DNA of 64,000 nucleotides, taken from contig JAZQNO010000028.1 in the NCBI GenBank assembly GCA_045627385.1, positions 1 through 64,000 of the forward strand, read 5' to 3'. Shown here piece after piece: positions 44,013 through 52,938 of this stretch; within the stretch, counting starts at the first letter, position 1; each line of letters starts with the position of its first letter. Both the position numbers and the translations under genes were made by a program. Below the pieces are notes generated by a model. The model had not been told where the DNA came from and made no database searches. It saw only the letters and a list, made by a program, of their open reading frames with translations. This stretch comes from UBA1757 sp045627385. GTDB lineage: Bacteria > Bacteroidota > Bacteroidia > Bacteroidales > UBA1402.

Positions 44013-45476
44013 TTATTCCACTTCGATGGCTTTGTACTGGGGAACCAGGCTCTTCATGATGCTCCAGGCAATGAGATAGGCGACACCGCAGAAGCAGAAC
44101 ATGATGAAATAGCCGGCAGGCTTGCCTTCGAATCCGAGGAAGGTGAAGGCGCTACCCATCTCTTCGGCGTGGGTGAAGAGGTTACCGGCCACTTTCTGAA
44201 TGATCATGGAGCCGACACCGCCAGCCATGGCACCGATACCGGTGATGGTGGCCACGGTGCTCTTCGGGAACATGTCGCCGATGGTGGAGAACAGGTTGGC
44301 GCTCCAAGCCTGATGTCCGGCACCGGCCAGACCGATGAGGATGGCAGGCCACCAGGGACTGTTGAAATGCATGCCGAGGGGCTGAGCCAGGAGGGCGCAA
44401 AGCGGGAAGAAAGCGAAAATGAGCATGGAAAGCATACGTCCGCTATAGGGGTGCATGCCTTTCTTCTCGACCAGAGCCTTAGGCAGATAGCCTCCGAAAA
44501 TGGAAACAACTGTGACGATGGCGTAAAGGGTGAAAATCAGAATCTGTCCAAGACCGGAAGTGGCGGGAGCGTTGAACTGGTTGCTGAAATAGGAAGGAGC
44601 CCAGAACAGGAAGAACCACCAGACACCGTCGGTGAAGAACTTACCGGCGATGAATGACCAGGTTTGCTTGTATGTGAAGCACTTGGCAAAAGGAATGGTC
44701 TTCTGTGCGGCGATGGCGGCCTTTTCGGCTGCCTCGGCTGCGTCATCCTGATGCATATAGGCCAGTTCGGCTTCGTTCACATGCTTGCTGTTTTCGGGTT
44801 TGTCATACATGAATGCCCAGAAGAACATCCAGATGAAACCGAGGGCACCGATGATGATGAAGGCCCATTCCCAACCGAACTTGACTGCGAGCGGCGGAAT
44901 GCACAGAGGAGCGGCAAGAGCGCCCACGCTGGCACCGGCATTGAAGATGGACGTGGCGAAAGCGCGGTCCTTCTTCGGGAAATATTCGGCGGTCACCTTG
45001 ATGGCGGCGGGGAAGTTGCCGGCTTCACCGAGGGCCAAAATGCCACGGCAGAGCAAGAACAGATAGACAGATGTGGTTGAAATCGCAAGAGCGGCATTGG
45101 AACCGACTTCTACAGCTCTCATGGCTGCAACGGATTCCATACCGGTGAAAGAAGCGGTAGCCCATCCGCAGGCGGCATGAAGGCATGCACCGGCCGACCA
45201 TACACCGATGGCGATGATGTAGCCTTTCTTGGTTCCCATCCAGTCCACGAACTTGCCGGCGAACAGGCAGGCGATGGCGTAGAAGATGGAGAAGAAACTG
45301 GTGATGGTACCATAATTGGCATCGGTCCAGTGGAACTCGGGTTTGATGAACTCCTCATAAGTGAGGGAAAGCACCTGACGGTCCAGATAGTTGACGGTGG
45401 TCGCTACAAAGAGCAGCGAACACAGCCACCAGCGCCAGTTGGTCATGAGCTTGGCTTGAGTGGATTCTCCTTTCAT
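44013..45476 (-). CDS. exuT: Hexuronate transporter, MFS (ACS family)
   Basis: A 487-residue inner-membrane symporter with about 12 helices. NYLDRQVLSLTYEEF in helix 1 (the D-R motif of anion:cation symporters), GKFVDWMGTKKGY in loop 2-3 and GILALGEAGNFPAAIKVTAEYFPKKDRA in helices 4-5 match ExuT-type transporters. The start at ATG 45476 (MKGEST) removes an unrelated upstream extension. It is the last gene of uxaC-kdgK-eda-exuT, so galacturonate or glucuronate is the likely cargo. Confidence 0.9.
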   Translation of the reverse strand: MKGESTQAKLMTNWRWWLCSLLFVATTVNYLDRQVLSLTYEEFIKPEFHWTDANYGTITSFFSIFYAIACLFAGKFVDWMGTKKGYIIAIGVWSAGACLHAACGWATASFTGMESVAAMRAVEVGSNAALAISTTSVYLFLLCRGILALGEAGNFPAAIKVTAEYFPKKDRAFATSIFNAGASVGALAAPLCIPPLAVKFGWEWAFIIIGALGFIWMFFWAFMYDKPENSKHVNEAELAYMHQDDAAEAAEKAAIAAQKTIPFAKCFTYKQTWSFIAGKFFTDGVWWFFLFWAPSYFSNQFNAPATSGLGQILIFTLYAIVTVVSIFGGYLPKALVEKKGMHPYSGRMLSMLIFAFFPLCALLAQPLGMHFNSPWWPAILIGLAGAGHQAWSANLFSTIGDMFPKSTVATITGIGAMAGGVGSMIIQKVAGNLFTHAEEMGSAFTFLGFEGKPAGYFIMFCFCGVAYLIAWSIMKSLVPQYKAIEVE

Positions 45477-45552
45477 AATGAATTGATTGAATAATTGATT
45501 GATAAATGAATGATCGGATGGAAAAGTCGCGGATGTCGACCGCGACGGCCGG
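45477..45552 (-). promoter_or_regulatory. Repeat-rich, structured gap between eda and exuT
   Basis: The 76-bp gap has a 7-bp GC-rich hairpin (45526-45532 with 45540-45546). Nearer the exuT start is an AT-rich stretch in which ATTGATTGA recurs. A processing site or mild attenuator that sets the ratio of transporter to enzymes is possible but unproven. Confidence 0.3.
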
Positions 45553-46221
45553 TCAGCGGGCTGCCTCGATGTAGGACAGCGCTTCGCGGCATTTGTCGGA
45601 GATGGCTTTCCAGTTTTTGTCGGCGATGACCTCTTTGGGGAAGAGCTTGCTGCCCATGCCCACAGCGGTGACACCGGCCTTGAACCAGGCCGTCAGGTTC
45701 TCTTCGGTGGGTTCGACCGCTCCGGTCACCATGATCATCGACCAAGGCATAGGCGCTTTGACATTCTTTACGAACGAGGGTCCGCCCACATTTCCGGCGG
45801 GGAATACTTTGCACAGGTCGCATCCGGCTTCCTGAGCATATCCGATTTCGGTGACGCTGCCGCAACCGGGAGAGTAGGGAACGCAACGGCGATTGCAGAC
45901 CTTGGCTACATCGGGGTTGAACAGCGGGCCCACGATGAAATTGGCGCCCAGCTGGATATAGAGCGATGCCGTGCCGGCATCGACGATGGAACCGATGCCC
46001 ATGATCATGTCGGGACATTCTTTGGCAGCGAATTTGACCAGTTCGGAAAAGACTTCCTGGGCGAAATCGCCACGGTTGGTGAATTCGAAGGCTCTTACCC
46101 CGCCTTCGTAGCAGGCTTTGACCACCTGTTTGGCGGTCTCTACATCCTTATGATAGAAGACCGGAATCATTCCGGTGGCTGCTATCGTGTTGAGTACTTG
46201 AAGTTTGTTGAATCTTGCCAT
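45553..46221 (-). CDS. eda: 2-keto-3-deoxy-6-phosphogluconate (KDPG) aldolase
   Basis: A 222-residue class I aldolase splitting KDPG into pyruvate and glyceraldehyde 3-phosphate. The Schiff-base lysine is K138 in CDLCKVFPAGNVGG, and E46 and R50 in FEFTNRG are the catalytic acid/base and binding residues. It lies after kdgK, which makes its substrate. Confidence 0.93.
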   Translation of the reverse strand: MARFNKLQVLNTIAATGMIPVFYHKDVETAKQVVKACYEGGVRAFEFTNRGDFAQEVFSELVKFAAKECPDMIMGIGSIVDAGTASLYIQLGANFIVGPLFNPDVAKVCNRRCVPYSPGCGSVTEIGYAQEAGCDLCKVFPAGNVGGPSFVKNVKAPMPWSMIMVTGAVEPTEENLTAWFKAGVTAVGMGSKLFPKEVIADKNWKAISDKCREALSYIEAAR

Positions 46222-46235
46222 AGGGTTGGTTTGGT

Positions 46236-46259
46236 GTCCGCCGACCTAGGCCGGCGGAC
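46236..46259 (-). other. Hairpin between kdgK and eda
   Basis: A perfect 8-bp stem (46236-46243 with 46252-46259) fills the 46-bp gap between the kdgK stop and the eda start. There is no T-run, so mRNA stability or processing is more likely than termination. Confidence 0.4.
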
Positions 46260-46267
46260 TGTTCTGT

Positions 46268-47308
46268 TTATCTGGATACACGTCCCGAGGCGTCGCCGCC
46301 CATCAGTTTTTCCACCTCGTCCACAGTGACCATGTTGAAGTCGCCGTAGATGGTGTGCTTGAGACAGGAGGCGGCCACGGCAAATTCGAGGGCCTTCTGG
46401 TCGTCACCTTTGTAGGTGAGCAAACCGTAGATAAGGCCACCCATGAACGAATCGCCGCCGCCCACGCGGTCGACGATGTGGGTGATGTCGTAGCGTTTTG
46501 ACTGGTAGAGTTTTCCGTCGCTGTAGAGCACGCCGCCCCAGGTGTTGTGGTTGGCGTTGATGCTGCCGCGCAGGGTGATGATGACCTTCTTGGCGCGGGG
46601 GAAACGTTTCATCAGCTGGGTGCAGACCGATTCGAATTCGGCGGCGTTGACCTGACCGTTGGTCTGGGCCACGTCGAAGCCTTCGGGCTTGATGCCGAAC
46701 ACCTTTTCGGCGTCTTCTTCGTTGCCCAGGATGATGTCGCATCCTTCGACGAGGGCGGGCATCACTTCAGAGGCTTTCTTGCCGTATTTCCAGAGATTCT
46801 TGCGGTAGTTGAGGTCGCAGGATACGGTGATGCCTTTGCGGTTGCAGGCCTTAACGGCTTCCAAGCAGACATCGGCGGCTCCCTGCGAAATGGCCGGTGT
46901 GATGCCGGTCCAGTGGAACCATTCCACACCCTCCAGCACCTTGTCCCAGTCGATCATGCCAGGCTGGATGGTGGCGATGGAAGAATTGGCGCGGTCGTAG
47001 ACCACCTTGCTGGCGCGGGCTACGGCGCCTGTCTCCAGAAAATAGATGCCGAGGCGGTCGCCGCCGTAGACGATCTTGTCCACACCGACACCGTATTTGC
47101 GCAGATTCATCATGCAGGCGCGGCCCAGGTCGTTCTGGGGCAGACGGGTGACGAAATCCACGTCGACGCCGTAGTTGGCCAGTGAAACGGCCACGTTGGC
47201 TTCGCCGCCGCCATAGGTGGCCGTGAAGCTTTCGGCCTGACAGAAACGCTGATAGTCGGGGGTTGCCAGACGCAACATGATTTCCCCGAAAGTGACGACT
47301 TTTGCCAT
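46268..47308 (-). CDS. kdgK: 2-keto-3-deoxygluconate kinase (PfkB family)
   Basis: A 346-residue ribokinase-type enzyme. VTFGEIMLRLATPDYQRF and the N-terminal substrate loop YGGGEANVAVSLANYGVDV match KDG kinases. The PfkB anion-hole and catalytic-base motif reads DRVGGGDSFMGGLIYGLL. It phosphorylates KDG to KDPG, the substrate of the adjacent aldolase. It begins 3 bp after the uxaC stop. Confidence 0.93.
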   Translation of the reverse strand: MAKVVTFGEIMLRLATPDYQRFCQAESFTATYGGGEANVAVSLANYGVDVDFVTRLPQNDLGRACMMNLRKYGVGVDKIVYGGDRLGIYFLETGAVARASKVVYDRANSSIATIQPGMIDWDKVLEGVEWFHWTGITPAISQGAADVCLEAVKACNRKGITVSCDLNYRKNLWKYGKKASEVMPALVEGCDIILGNEEDAEKVFGIKPEGFDVAQTNGQVNAAEFESVCTQLMKRFPRAKKVIITLRGSINANHNTWGGVLYSDGKLYQSKRYDITHIVDRVGGGDSFMGGLIYGLLTYKGDDQKALEFAVAASCLKHTIYGDFNMVTVDEVEKLMGGDASGRVSR

Positions 47309-47311
47309 GAC

Positions 47312-48718
47312 TCAGAACTTGAAGAAGTTTTTGGCGTTGTAGTAAGAGATGCCTTCGACCATCTTGCCGATGAAATCCATTTCGCTGGCGGGAATTTCAC
47401 CGTTGACCACATCCACACCGATGAGGTTGCACATGATGCGGCGGAAATATTCGTGACGCGGGTAGGAGAGGAAGCTGCGCGAGTCGGTCAGCATGCCGAC
47501 GAAGCGGCTCAGCAGGCCGAGGATGGACAGCGAGTTCATCTGTTCGGTCATGCCGTATTTCTGATCGAGGAACCACCAGCCGCTGCCGAACTGGATCTTT
47601 CCGGCCACGCTGCCGTCCTGGAAATTGCCCAGCATGGTGGCGATGAGGTTGTTGTCGCGGGGGTTGAGGTTGTAGAGGATGGTCTTGGCCAGCAGGTTGT
47701 CGGTGTCGAGCTTGTTGAGGAACTTGCTCATCTTCTTGGCCACGGTGAAGTCGCCGATGGAGTCGAAGCCGGTGTCGGGACCGAGCTGGGCGAACAGGCG
47801 GCTGTTGTTGTCGCGGATGGCTCCGTAGTGGAACTGCTGGGTCCAGCCGCTCTTGCAGTCCATGACGGCGAATTCGTACATCATGGCCGACTTGAATTTG
47901 AGAATCTCTTCGTTGCTGAGTTCCTTGCCGCCGTATACCTTATTGAAGATGGCGTCGATTTCAGCCTGGGTGTAGTCTTCGGCGTAGAATTCTTCGATGC
48001 CGTGGTCGGAAAGGCGGCAGCCGACGCTTTCAAAGAAGTCGTGGCGTTTCTGCAGGGCGGCGATGACGTCGGCAAAGCAGGAAATGCTCACTCCGGACAC
48101 TTCGGAGAGCTTTTCGATGTAGGCGCGGAAATTGGCGGGCTTTTCAACGGCCATGGCCTTGTCGGGACGCCAGGTGGGCAGCACTTTGATTTCGAAGCCT
48201 TCCTTCTTGAGGGCGATGTGGTATTCGAGGCTGTCGACGGGGTCGTCGGTGGTGCAGACGGTCTCGACTTTGTATTTGCGCATGAGGTTGCGGGCGCTGT
48301 ATTCGGGGGTGCGCAGCTTGGCGGTGCATTCGTCAAAAATTTCGCGGGCGGTCTCGGGCTTGAGAATCTTTTCTACACCGAAACATGTTTTCAACTCCAG
48401 ATGGGTCCAGTGATACAGCGGGTTGCGCATGGTGTAGGGAACGGTCTCGGCCCACTTTTCGAATTTTTCCCAATCGCTGGTGTCTTTGCCGGTGCAGAAG
48501 CGCTCGTCGACGCCGTTGGTGCGCATGGCGCGCCATTTGTAATGGTCACCTTCCAGCCAGATCTGGCCGAGGTTGTCGAATTTGCGGTCCTTTGCGATGA
48601 ATTCGGGATTCAGGTGGCAATGGTAGTCGATGATGGGGAGATTTTTGGCATGTTGGTGGAAAAGTTCCTGCGATACTTCATTCTCGAGCATGAAGTTGTC
48701 GTCCATGAAAGCTTTCAT
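47312..48718 (-). CDS. uxaC: Uronate isomerase (glucuronate/galacturonate isomerase)
   Basis: A 468-residue amidohydrolase-superfamily enzyme that converts D-galacturonate to tagaturonate and D-glucuronate to fructuronate. The metal motif IIDYHCHLNPEFI near residue 30, the segment TVCTTDDPVDSLEYH and the C-terminal FLSYPRHEYFRRIMC are characteristic. First gene of the operon; its promoter has a 12-bp palindrome at the predicted transcription start. The next enzymes, tagaturonate reductase (uxaB) and altronate dehydratase (uxaA), are not in the window. Confidence 0.96.
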   Translation of the reverse strand: MKAFMDDNFMLENEVSQELFHQHAKNLPIIDYHCHLNPEFIAKDRKFDNLGQIWLEGDHYKWRAMRTNGVDERFCTGKDTSDWEKFEKWAETVPYTMRNPLYHWTHLELKTCFGVEKILKPETAREIFDECTAKLRTPEYSARNLMRKYKVETVCTTDDPVDSLEYHIALKKEGFEIKVLPTWRPDKAMAVEKPANFRAYIEKLSEVSGVSISCFADVIAALQKRHDFFESVGCRLSDHGIEEFYAEDYTQAEIDAIFNKVYGGKELSNEEILKFKSAMMYEFAVMDCKSGWTQQFHYGAIRDNNSRLFAQLGPDTGFDSIGDFTVAKKMSKFLNKLDTDNLLAKTILYNLNPRDNNLIATMLGNFQDGSVAGKIQFGSGWWFLDQKYGMTEQMNSLSILGLLSRFVGMLTDSRSFLSYPRHEYFRRIMCNLIGVDVVNGEIPASEMDFIGKMVEGISYYNAKNFFKF

Positions 48719-48782
48719 AATGCTTTGTTTTATAAGGGTTAAACTTGTATTTGCCGTTAAACTGTCCGAAGACGCAATCTCA

Positions 48783-48794
48783 AAGTGCGCACTT
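48783..48794 (-). promoter_or_regulatory. Candidate operator of the galacturonate operon
   Basis: The perfect palindrome AAGTGCGCACTT begins 7 bp downstream of the uxaC -7 box, so it covers the predicted transcription start. This is a typical repressor position. The regulator is not in the window. Confidence 0.45.
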
Positions 48795-48801
48795 CGGGCT
48801 T

Positions 48802-48809
48802 CAAATGTA
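48802..48809 (-). promoter_or_regulatory. -7 box of the uxaC operon
   Basis: TACATTTG on the minus strand matches consensus. The -33 region is weak, as expected for a regulated promoter. The predicted leader is about 75 nt. Confidence 0.5.
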
Positions 48810-48940
48810 GGCCATTTTATTGAATTATCCTACTGTCGCAGCGGTCCAAAAAGCGCATTTTGGGTCAAAAACTTTCGATTCTGTCCGTCTGTCTGAACAG
48901 AAAACTCCGGCAGAGTCTTTCAATATTCTGCAATATGTCG

Positions 48941-48948
48941 CATCTTTG
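48941..48948 (+). promoter_or_regulatory. -7-like box of the GH35 gene
   Basis: CATCTTTG, one mismatch from TAnnTTTG, lies 28 bp before the GH35 ATG in the 258-bp divergent region. The rest of that region holds the uxaC promoter and otherwise nothing recognised. Confidence 0.35.
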
Positions 48949-48976
48949 CAGGTATCGACTGTAAAAACCGAACGCT

Positions 48977-51091
48977 ATGGCTTCCCTTACAAACCGTCCT
49001 TTTCTCCGGGCATCGCTGCTGCTTCTTTTTGCCCTTGTCTTCAATCCGTCGATTCTCAGGGCCGGCGATTTCTTCGAATTCGGCACAGCCGTCAATCCGG
49101 AAGGCCGCACGGTCCGGGTCAATTCCGACGGACTGGTCATCGACGGACAGCCTGTGCTGCCGGTGATGGGCGAAATCCATTTCGCCCGTGTCCCGCAGGC
49201 CGACTGGCAACGTGAAATCCGCAAAATGAAGGCCGGCGGCATCACCGTGGTCTCCACTTATGTCTTTTGGATTCATCACGAAGAGGAGGAGGGCCACTGG
49301 AATTGGAGCGGCAACCGCGACCTGCACCGTTTCCTCGAGGTCTGTCAGGCGGAAGGCATGCCGGTGGTCATCCGTGTCGGACCGTTCTGCCATGGCGAGG
49401 TCTATCAGGGCGGTTTTCCGGTCTGGCTGGTCGAAAAGGCGCTGGCTGATCCCGCCAATTTCAAGATACGTTCGCTGGCGCCCGGTTTCATCGAGGCCAC
49501 ACGGCAGCTGTACAGCCAGATTTTCTCTCAGGTGAGCGACATGATGTGGAAAAACGGCGGCCCGATCATCGGTATGCAATTGGAGAATGAATGTCGTGGA
49601 CCTTGGGCTTATTACATGAAACTCAAGGAAATGGCTTTGGAAATCGGATTCGATCTGCCGTTCTACACGCGCACGGGTTGGCCTAAGCTCAACGGCAAGG
49701 AGACTTTCGGCGAGTTTCTGCCGCTCTACGGCGATTATGCCGACGGTTTCTGGGACCGCACGCTGGACGACATGCCCGGGAGCTACGCTCAGGCTTTCGT
49801 GATGAAGAACGAGCGTCTGAGCGCGGTCATCGCCACTGAAACATTCGGCACCGACCAGAACACTGCGCTCGAAAAGAAAGACCTTCAGTATCCCTATTTC
49901 ACGTGTGAACTTGGCGGCGGCATGATGACATCGTACCACCGGCGCATCAACATCAGCGGACGCGAAATTCTTCCGCTGGCCATCTGTAAACTGGGCTCGG
50001 GCAGCAATCTGCCGGGCTACTACATGTACCACGGTGGCACCAATCCCTACTGCGATGCCCATACGATGGCCGAGACGCAGGCTTCTCCGGTGACCAACTA
50101 CAACGACATGCCGTATCTCAGCTACGATTTCCAGTCGCCGCTGGGCGAAATGGGCCAGCTCAACGAGACGGCTTTCCACACGAGCCGCTGGCTGCACCAG
50201 TTCCTGGCGGACTGGGGCGGAGAACTGTCGCAGATGCCGGTGGACACGCTGTCGGAACATTATGCCCGACGCGGCTGCTTTGTCTTCCGCAACGACTACG
50301 TGCGCATTCTCAACGAGTCGGGCACGGCTTCGGTCACGCCCGAAAACATGGAGTGGAAGGGACTGCACATCACTTCTTCGTCGGTGCAGCCTTTTGCCAA
50401 GGCCGACGGCATGCTCTATTTCATCACGGTCCCCGGTCAGAAGCCCAGGCTTCGGATCGACGGCCGGTGTTTCGCTCCCAAGTTGGACAGAACATTGAAA
50501 GTCAAGAATCACAGGCTGATGGTGCTGTCGCCCGAAATGGCGCGGACCGCCTATGTGATCGATGGAAAGATGTGCTTTTCAGGCCATGGTGGGGTGCTTT
50601 ACAAAGATGGAGACGGCATTGTGGAGGAGGCGTGGGAAAATCTAGGCCCCGAGCACGTGCAGGTGCGTTCTGTCTGTCAGGCGGTTTCGCTGCGCGAGGT
50701 GCCGATGGGCATTCAGAAGGTGGCGGCCATGCCGGTCGAAGCCGATTTCGACAAGGCGGCTGTCTGGACGCTTTCTTTCGACGACGCCATTTCGGACGGA
50801 GCGGTTTCCTGGGATGACCTTTTCCTGAAGATATCCTATCGGGGCGATGTGGCCCGTGTCTATGCCGACGGCAAGCTGGTGGAGGACAATTTCTGGAACG
50901 GAAAGGACATGCTGGTGCGCATGAGTGAATTGAAAGGCAAGAAGGTGGAGCTGCGCATCCTGCCGATGGGCAAGGATTATCCGATTTACCTGCAGCGGGA
51001 ACAGCGGGCTGTCCTGGAAAGGGATGCGGTCGACGGTGCACTTTGCGCCCTCGATGCTGTCTGTTTGCTGAATAGGAAAGTTTTCCCCTGA
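48977..51091 (+). CDS. Secreted glycoside hydrolase family 35 (beta-galactosidase-like)
   Basis: A 704-residue exported enzyme with a signal peptide (about 1-28). The TIM barrel has the GH35 opening LVIDGQPVLPVMGEIHFARVP. The proton donor is E205 in QLENECRGPW and the nucleophile is E311 in CELGGGMMTSYHRR. VPWVWHG-type segments are replaced by YYMYHGGTNPYCDA, as in many Bacteroidetes members. Beta-sandwich domains follow from about 420. The likely substrates are beta-galactosides of pectin side chains, suggested by the divergent galacturonate operon; the exact linkage is unknown. Confidence 0.85.
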   Translation: MASLTNRPFLRASLLLLFALVFNPSILRAGDFFEFGTAVNPEGRTVRVNSDGLVIDGQPVLPVMGEIHFARVPQADWQREIRKMKAGGITVVSTYVFWIHHEEEEGHWNWSGNRDLHRFLEVCQAEGMPVVIRVGPFCHGEVYQGGFPVWLVEKALADPANFKIRSLAPGFIEATRQLYSQIFSQVSDMMWKNGGPIIGMQLENECRGPWAYYMKLKEMALEIGFDLPFYTRTGWPKLNGKETFGEFLPLYGDYADGFWDRTLDDMPGSYAQAFVMKNERLSAVIATETFGTDQNTALEKKDLQYPYFTCELGGGMMTSYHRRINISGREILPLAICKLGSGSNLPGYYMYHGGTNPYCDAHTMAETQASPVTNYNDMPYLSYDFQSPLGEMGQLNETAFHTSRWLHQFLADWGGELSQMPVDTLSEHYARRGCFVFRNDYVRILNESGTASVTPENMEWKGLHITSSSVQPFAKADGMLYFITVPGQKPRLRIDGRCFAPKLDRTLKVKNHRLMVLSPEMARTAYVIDGKMCFSGHGGVLYKDGDGIVEEAWENLGPEHVQVRSVCQAVSLREVPMGIQKVAAMPVEADFDKAAVWTLSFDDAISDGAVSWDDLFLKISYRGDVARVYADGKLVEDNFWNGKDMLVRMSELKGKKVELRILPMGKDYPIYLQREQRAVLERDAVDGALCALDAVCLLNRKVFP

Positions 51092-51108
51092 AAAATTGAT
51101 TTATGATG

Positions 51109-51139
51109 TTGCCAGTGTGGCGGTCAAGCACTAATTTTG
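51109..51139 (+). promoter_or_regulatory. glnS operon promoter (TTG-N20-TAATTTTG)
   Basis: TTG at 51109-51111, a 20-bp spacer and TAATTTTG at 51132-51139. The ATG is 46 bp downstream of the -7 box. Confidence 0.65.
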
Positions 51140-51150
51140 TCACACGAAAA

Positions 51151-51170
51151 GAGCCCCCCGGAAGGGGCTT
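51151..51170 (+). promoter_or_regulatory. 5'-leader hairpin of glnS
   Basis: AGCCCC (51152-51157) pairs with GGGGCT (51164-51169), with a flanking G-U pair. It starts 11 nt after the -7 box, at the very 5' end of the predicted mRNA. It is too far from a T-run to be a convincing terminator for the GH35 gene. Confidence 0.45.
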
Positions 51171-51185
51171 GAATAATGATTTGTC

Positions 51186-52934
51186 ATGAGTGAAGAAATG
51201 GTTTCTCAAGAAGAGAAGAAAAGTCTCAATTTCATTGAGCAGATAGTGGAGGACAACCTCAAGAAGGGCCTGAACGACGGCCGCATCCAGACGCGTTTTC
51301 CTCCGGAGCCCAACGGCTACCTGCATATCGGTCATGCCAAGGCCATCTGCATGGATTTCGGTATGGCTCAGAAGTATGGCGGCGTGTGCAACCTGCGCTT
51401 TGATGACACGAATCCGACCAAGGAAGATACAGAATATGTGGATGCCATCAAGGAAGACATCAAATGGCTCGGCTATCAGTGGGGCAATGAATACTATGCC
51501 TCCGACTATTTTCCTCAGCTTTGGGATTTCGCCATTCGTCTGATCAAGGAAGGAAAGGCCTATGTGGACGAGCAGAGCAGCGAAGAGATTGCCGCCCAGA
51601 AGGGCACACCGACTGTTCCGGGCCAGAATAGCCCCTACCGCGACCGTCCTGTCGAGGAGAGTCTCGACCTGTTCCAACGGATGAACAGCGGCGAAATTGA
51701 CGAGGGCCGCATGGTGCTGCGCGCCAAAATCGACATGGCCAATCCGAACATGCATTTCCGCGATCCTATCATATACCGCGTAGTGAAACATCCGCACCAC
51801 CGCACGGGCACCACTTGGAAAGCCTATCCCATGTACGATTTCGCCCACGGACAGAGCGACTATTTCGAAGGCGTGACGCATTCGCTCTGCACGCTTGAGT
51901 TTGTGGTTCACCGTCCGCTTTACGACTTGTTCATCGATTGGCTCAAGGAAGGCAAGGACCTGGAAGACCACCGTCCCCGTCAGCGCGAATTCAACAAGTT
52001 GAATCTCAGCTATACGCTGATGAGCAAGCGCAACCTGCTCATCCTGGTCAAGGAAGGCCTGGTGAACGGTTGGGACGATCCGCGCATGCCGACTCTCTGC
52101 GGCTTCCGACGCCGCGGCTACAGCCCTGAAAGCATCCACAATTTCGTGGACAAGATTGGCTATACCACTTTCGACGCCCTCAACGAGATTTCCCTGCTCG
52201 AAGCGGCTTGCCGCGAAGATCTGAACGGACGCGCCCAGCGTGTCAGCGCTGTGCTGGATCCGGTCAAGCTCATCATCACCAATTATCCGGAAGCTCAGAC
52301 CGAACAGCTGGTCGCCCAGAACAATCCCGAGAACGAGGCCGACGGCACGCACGAAATCACTTTCAGCCGTGAACTCTGGATCGAACGCGACGACTTCAAC
52401 GAAACGGCCGACAAGAAATTCATGCGTCTTGGACCGGGCAAGGAAGTCCGTCTGAAGAACGCCTACATCATCCGCTGCCCCGAAGAGAACTGCTGCCGCA
52501 AGGACGAAAACGGTCGGGTGGTGGAAATCTACGCTGAATACGACCCCGAAACGCGCAGTGGTTTGCCCGGTGCTGACCGCAAGATCAAGGGAAAGACGCT
52601 GCATTGGCTCAGCACGGCCCATTGTCAGGAAGCTGAAGTGCGTCTCTACGACCGTCTTTGGATGGTGGAGAATCCGCGTGACGACATGGCCCGCATCAAA
52701 GAAGAGCAGGGCTGCGAGTCGCTCGAGGCCATGAAGCAGATGATCAACCCCGATTCGCTTCACATTCAGAAGGCTTTTGTGGAGCCATGGGCCGCCCGGC
52801 AGCCGGCGCTGACCTATCTGCAGTTCCAACGTATCGGCTATTTCAATGTGGATCCCGATTCGACTCCGGAACATCCTGTATTCAACCGCACGGTCGGGTT
52901 GAAGGACACTTGGAGCAAACTGATGAATAAATAG
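51186..52934 (+). CDS. glnS: Glutaminyl-tRNA synthetase
   Basis: A 582-residue class I synthetase of bacterial GlnRS type. The HIGH motif is in PEPNGYLHIGHAKAICMDFG, RFDDTNPTKEDTEYVDAI follows, and the KMSKS equivalent is LMSKRNLLILV. The anticodon-binding beta-barrels fill the C-terminal half (SGLPGADRKIKGKTLHWLS). It charges tRNA-Gln directly, so this organism need not depend on GatCAB for Gln. It heads a likely operon with a TPR protein, aroE and an OPT transporter. Confidence 0.96.
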   Translation: MSEEMVSQEEKKSLNFIEQIVEDNLKKGLNDGRIQTRFPPEPNGYLHIGHAKAICMDFGMAQKYGGVCNLRFDDTNPTKEDTEYVDAIKEDIKWLGYQWGNEYYASDYFPQLWDFAIRLIKEGKAYVDEQSSEEIAAQKGTPTVPGQNSPYRDRPVEESLDLFQRMNSGEIDEGRMVLRAKIDMANPNMHFRDPIIYRVVKHPHHRTGTTWKAYPMYDFAHGQSDYFEGVTHSLCTLEFVVHRPLYDLFIDWLKEGKDLEDHRPRQREFNKLNLSYTLMSKRNLLILVKEGLVNGWDDPRMPTLCGFRRRGYSPESIHNFVDKIGYTTFDALNEISLLEAACREDLNGRAQRVSAVLDPVKLIITNYPEAQTEQLVAQNNPENEADGTHEITFSRELWIERDDFNETADKKFMRLGPGKEVRLKNAYIIRCPEENCCRKDENGRVVEIYAEYDPETRSGLPGADRKIKGKTLHWLSTAHCQEAEVRLYDRLWMVENPRDDMARIKEEQGCESLEAMKQMINPDSLHIQKAFVEPWAARQPALTYLQFQRIGYFNVDPDSTPEHPVFNRTVGLKDTWSKLMNK

Positions 52935-52938
52935 TCCG

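Noticed and set aside
43932..44657. 241-codon plus-strand frame after the repeat island
   Set aside because: It is antisense to the end of exuT, begins in a hairpin, and its translation has no motif.
51151..51170. Terminator of the GH35 gene
   Set aside because: The hairpin has no T-run and lies downstream of the glnS -7 box, so it is more likely part of the glnS leader.
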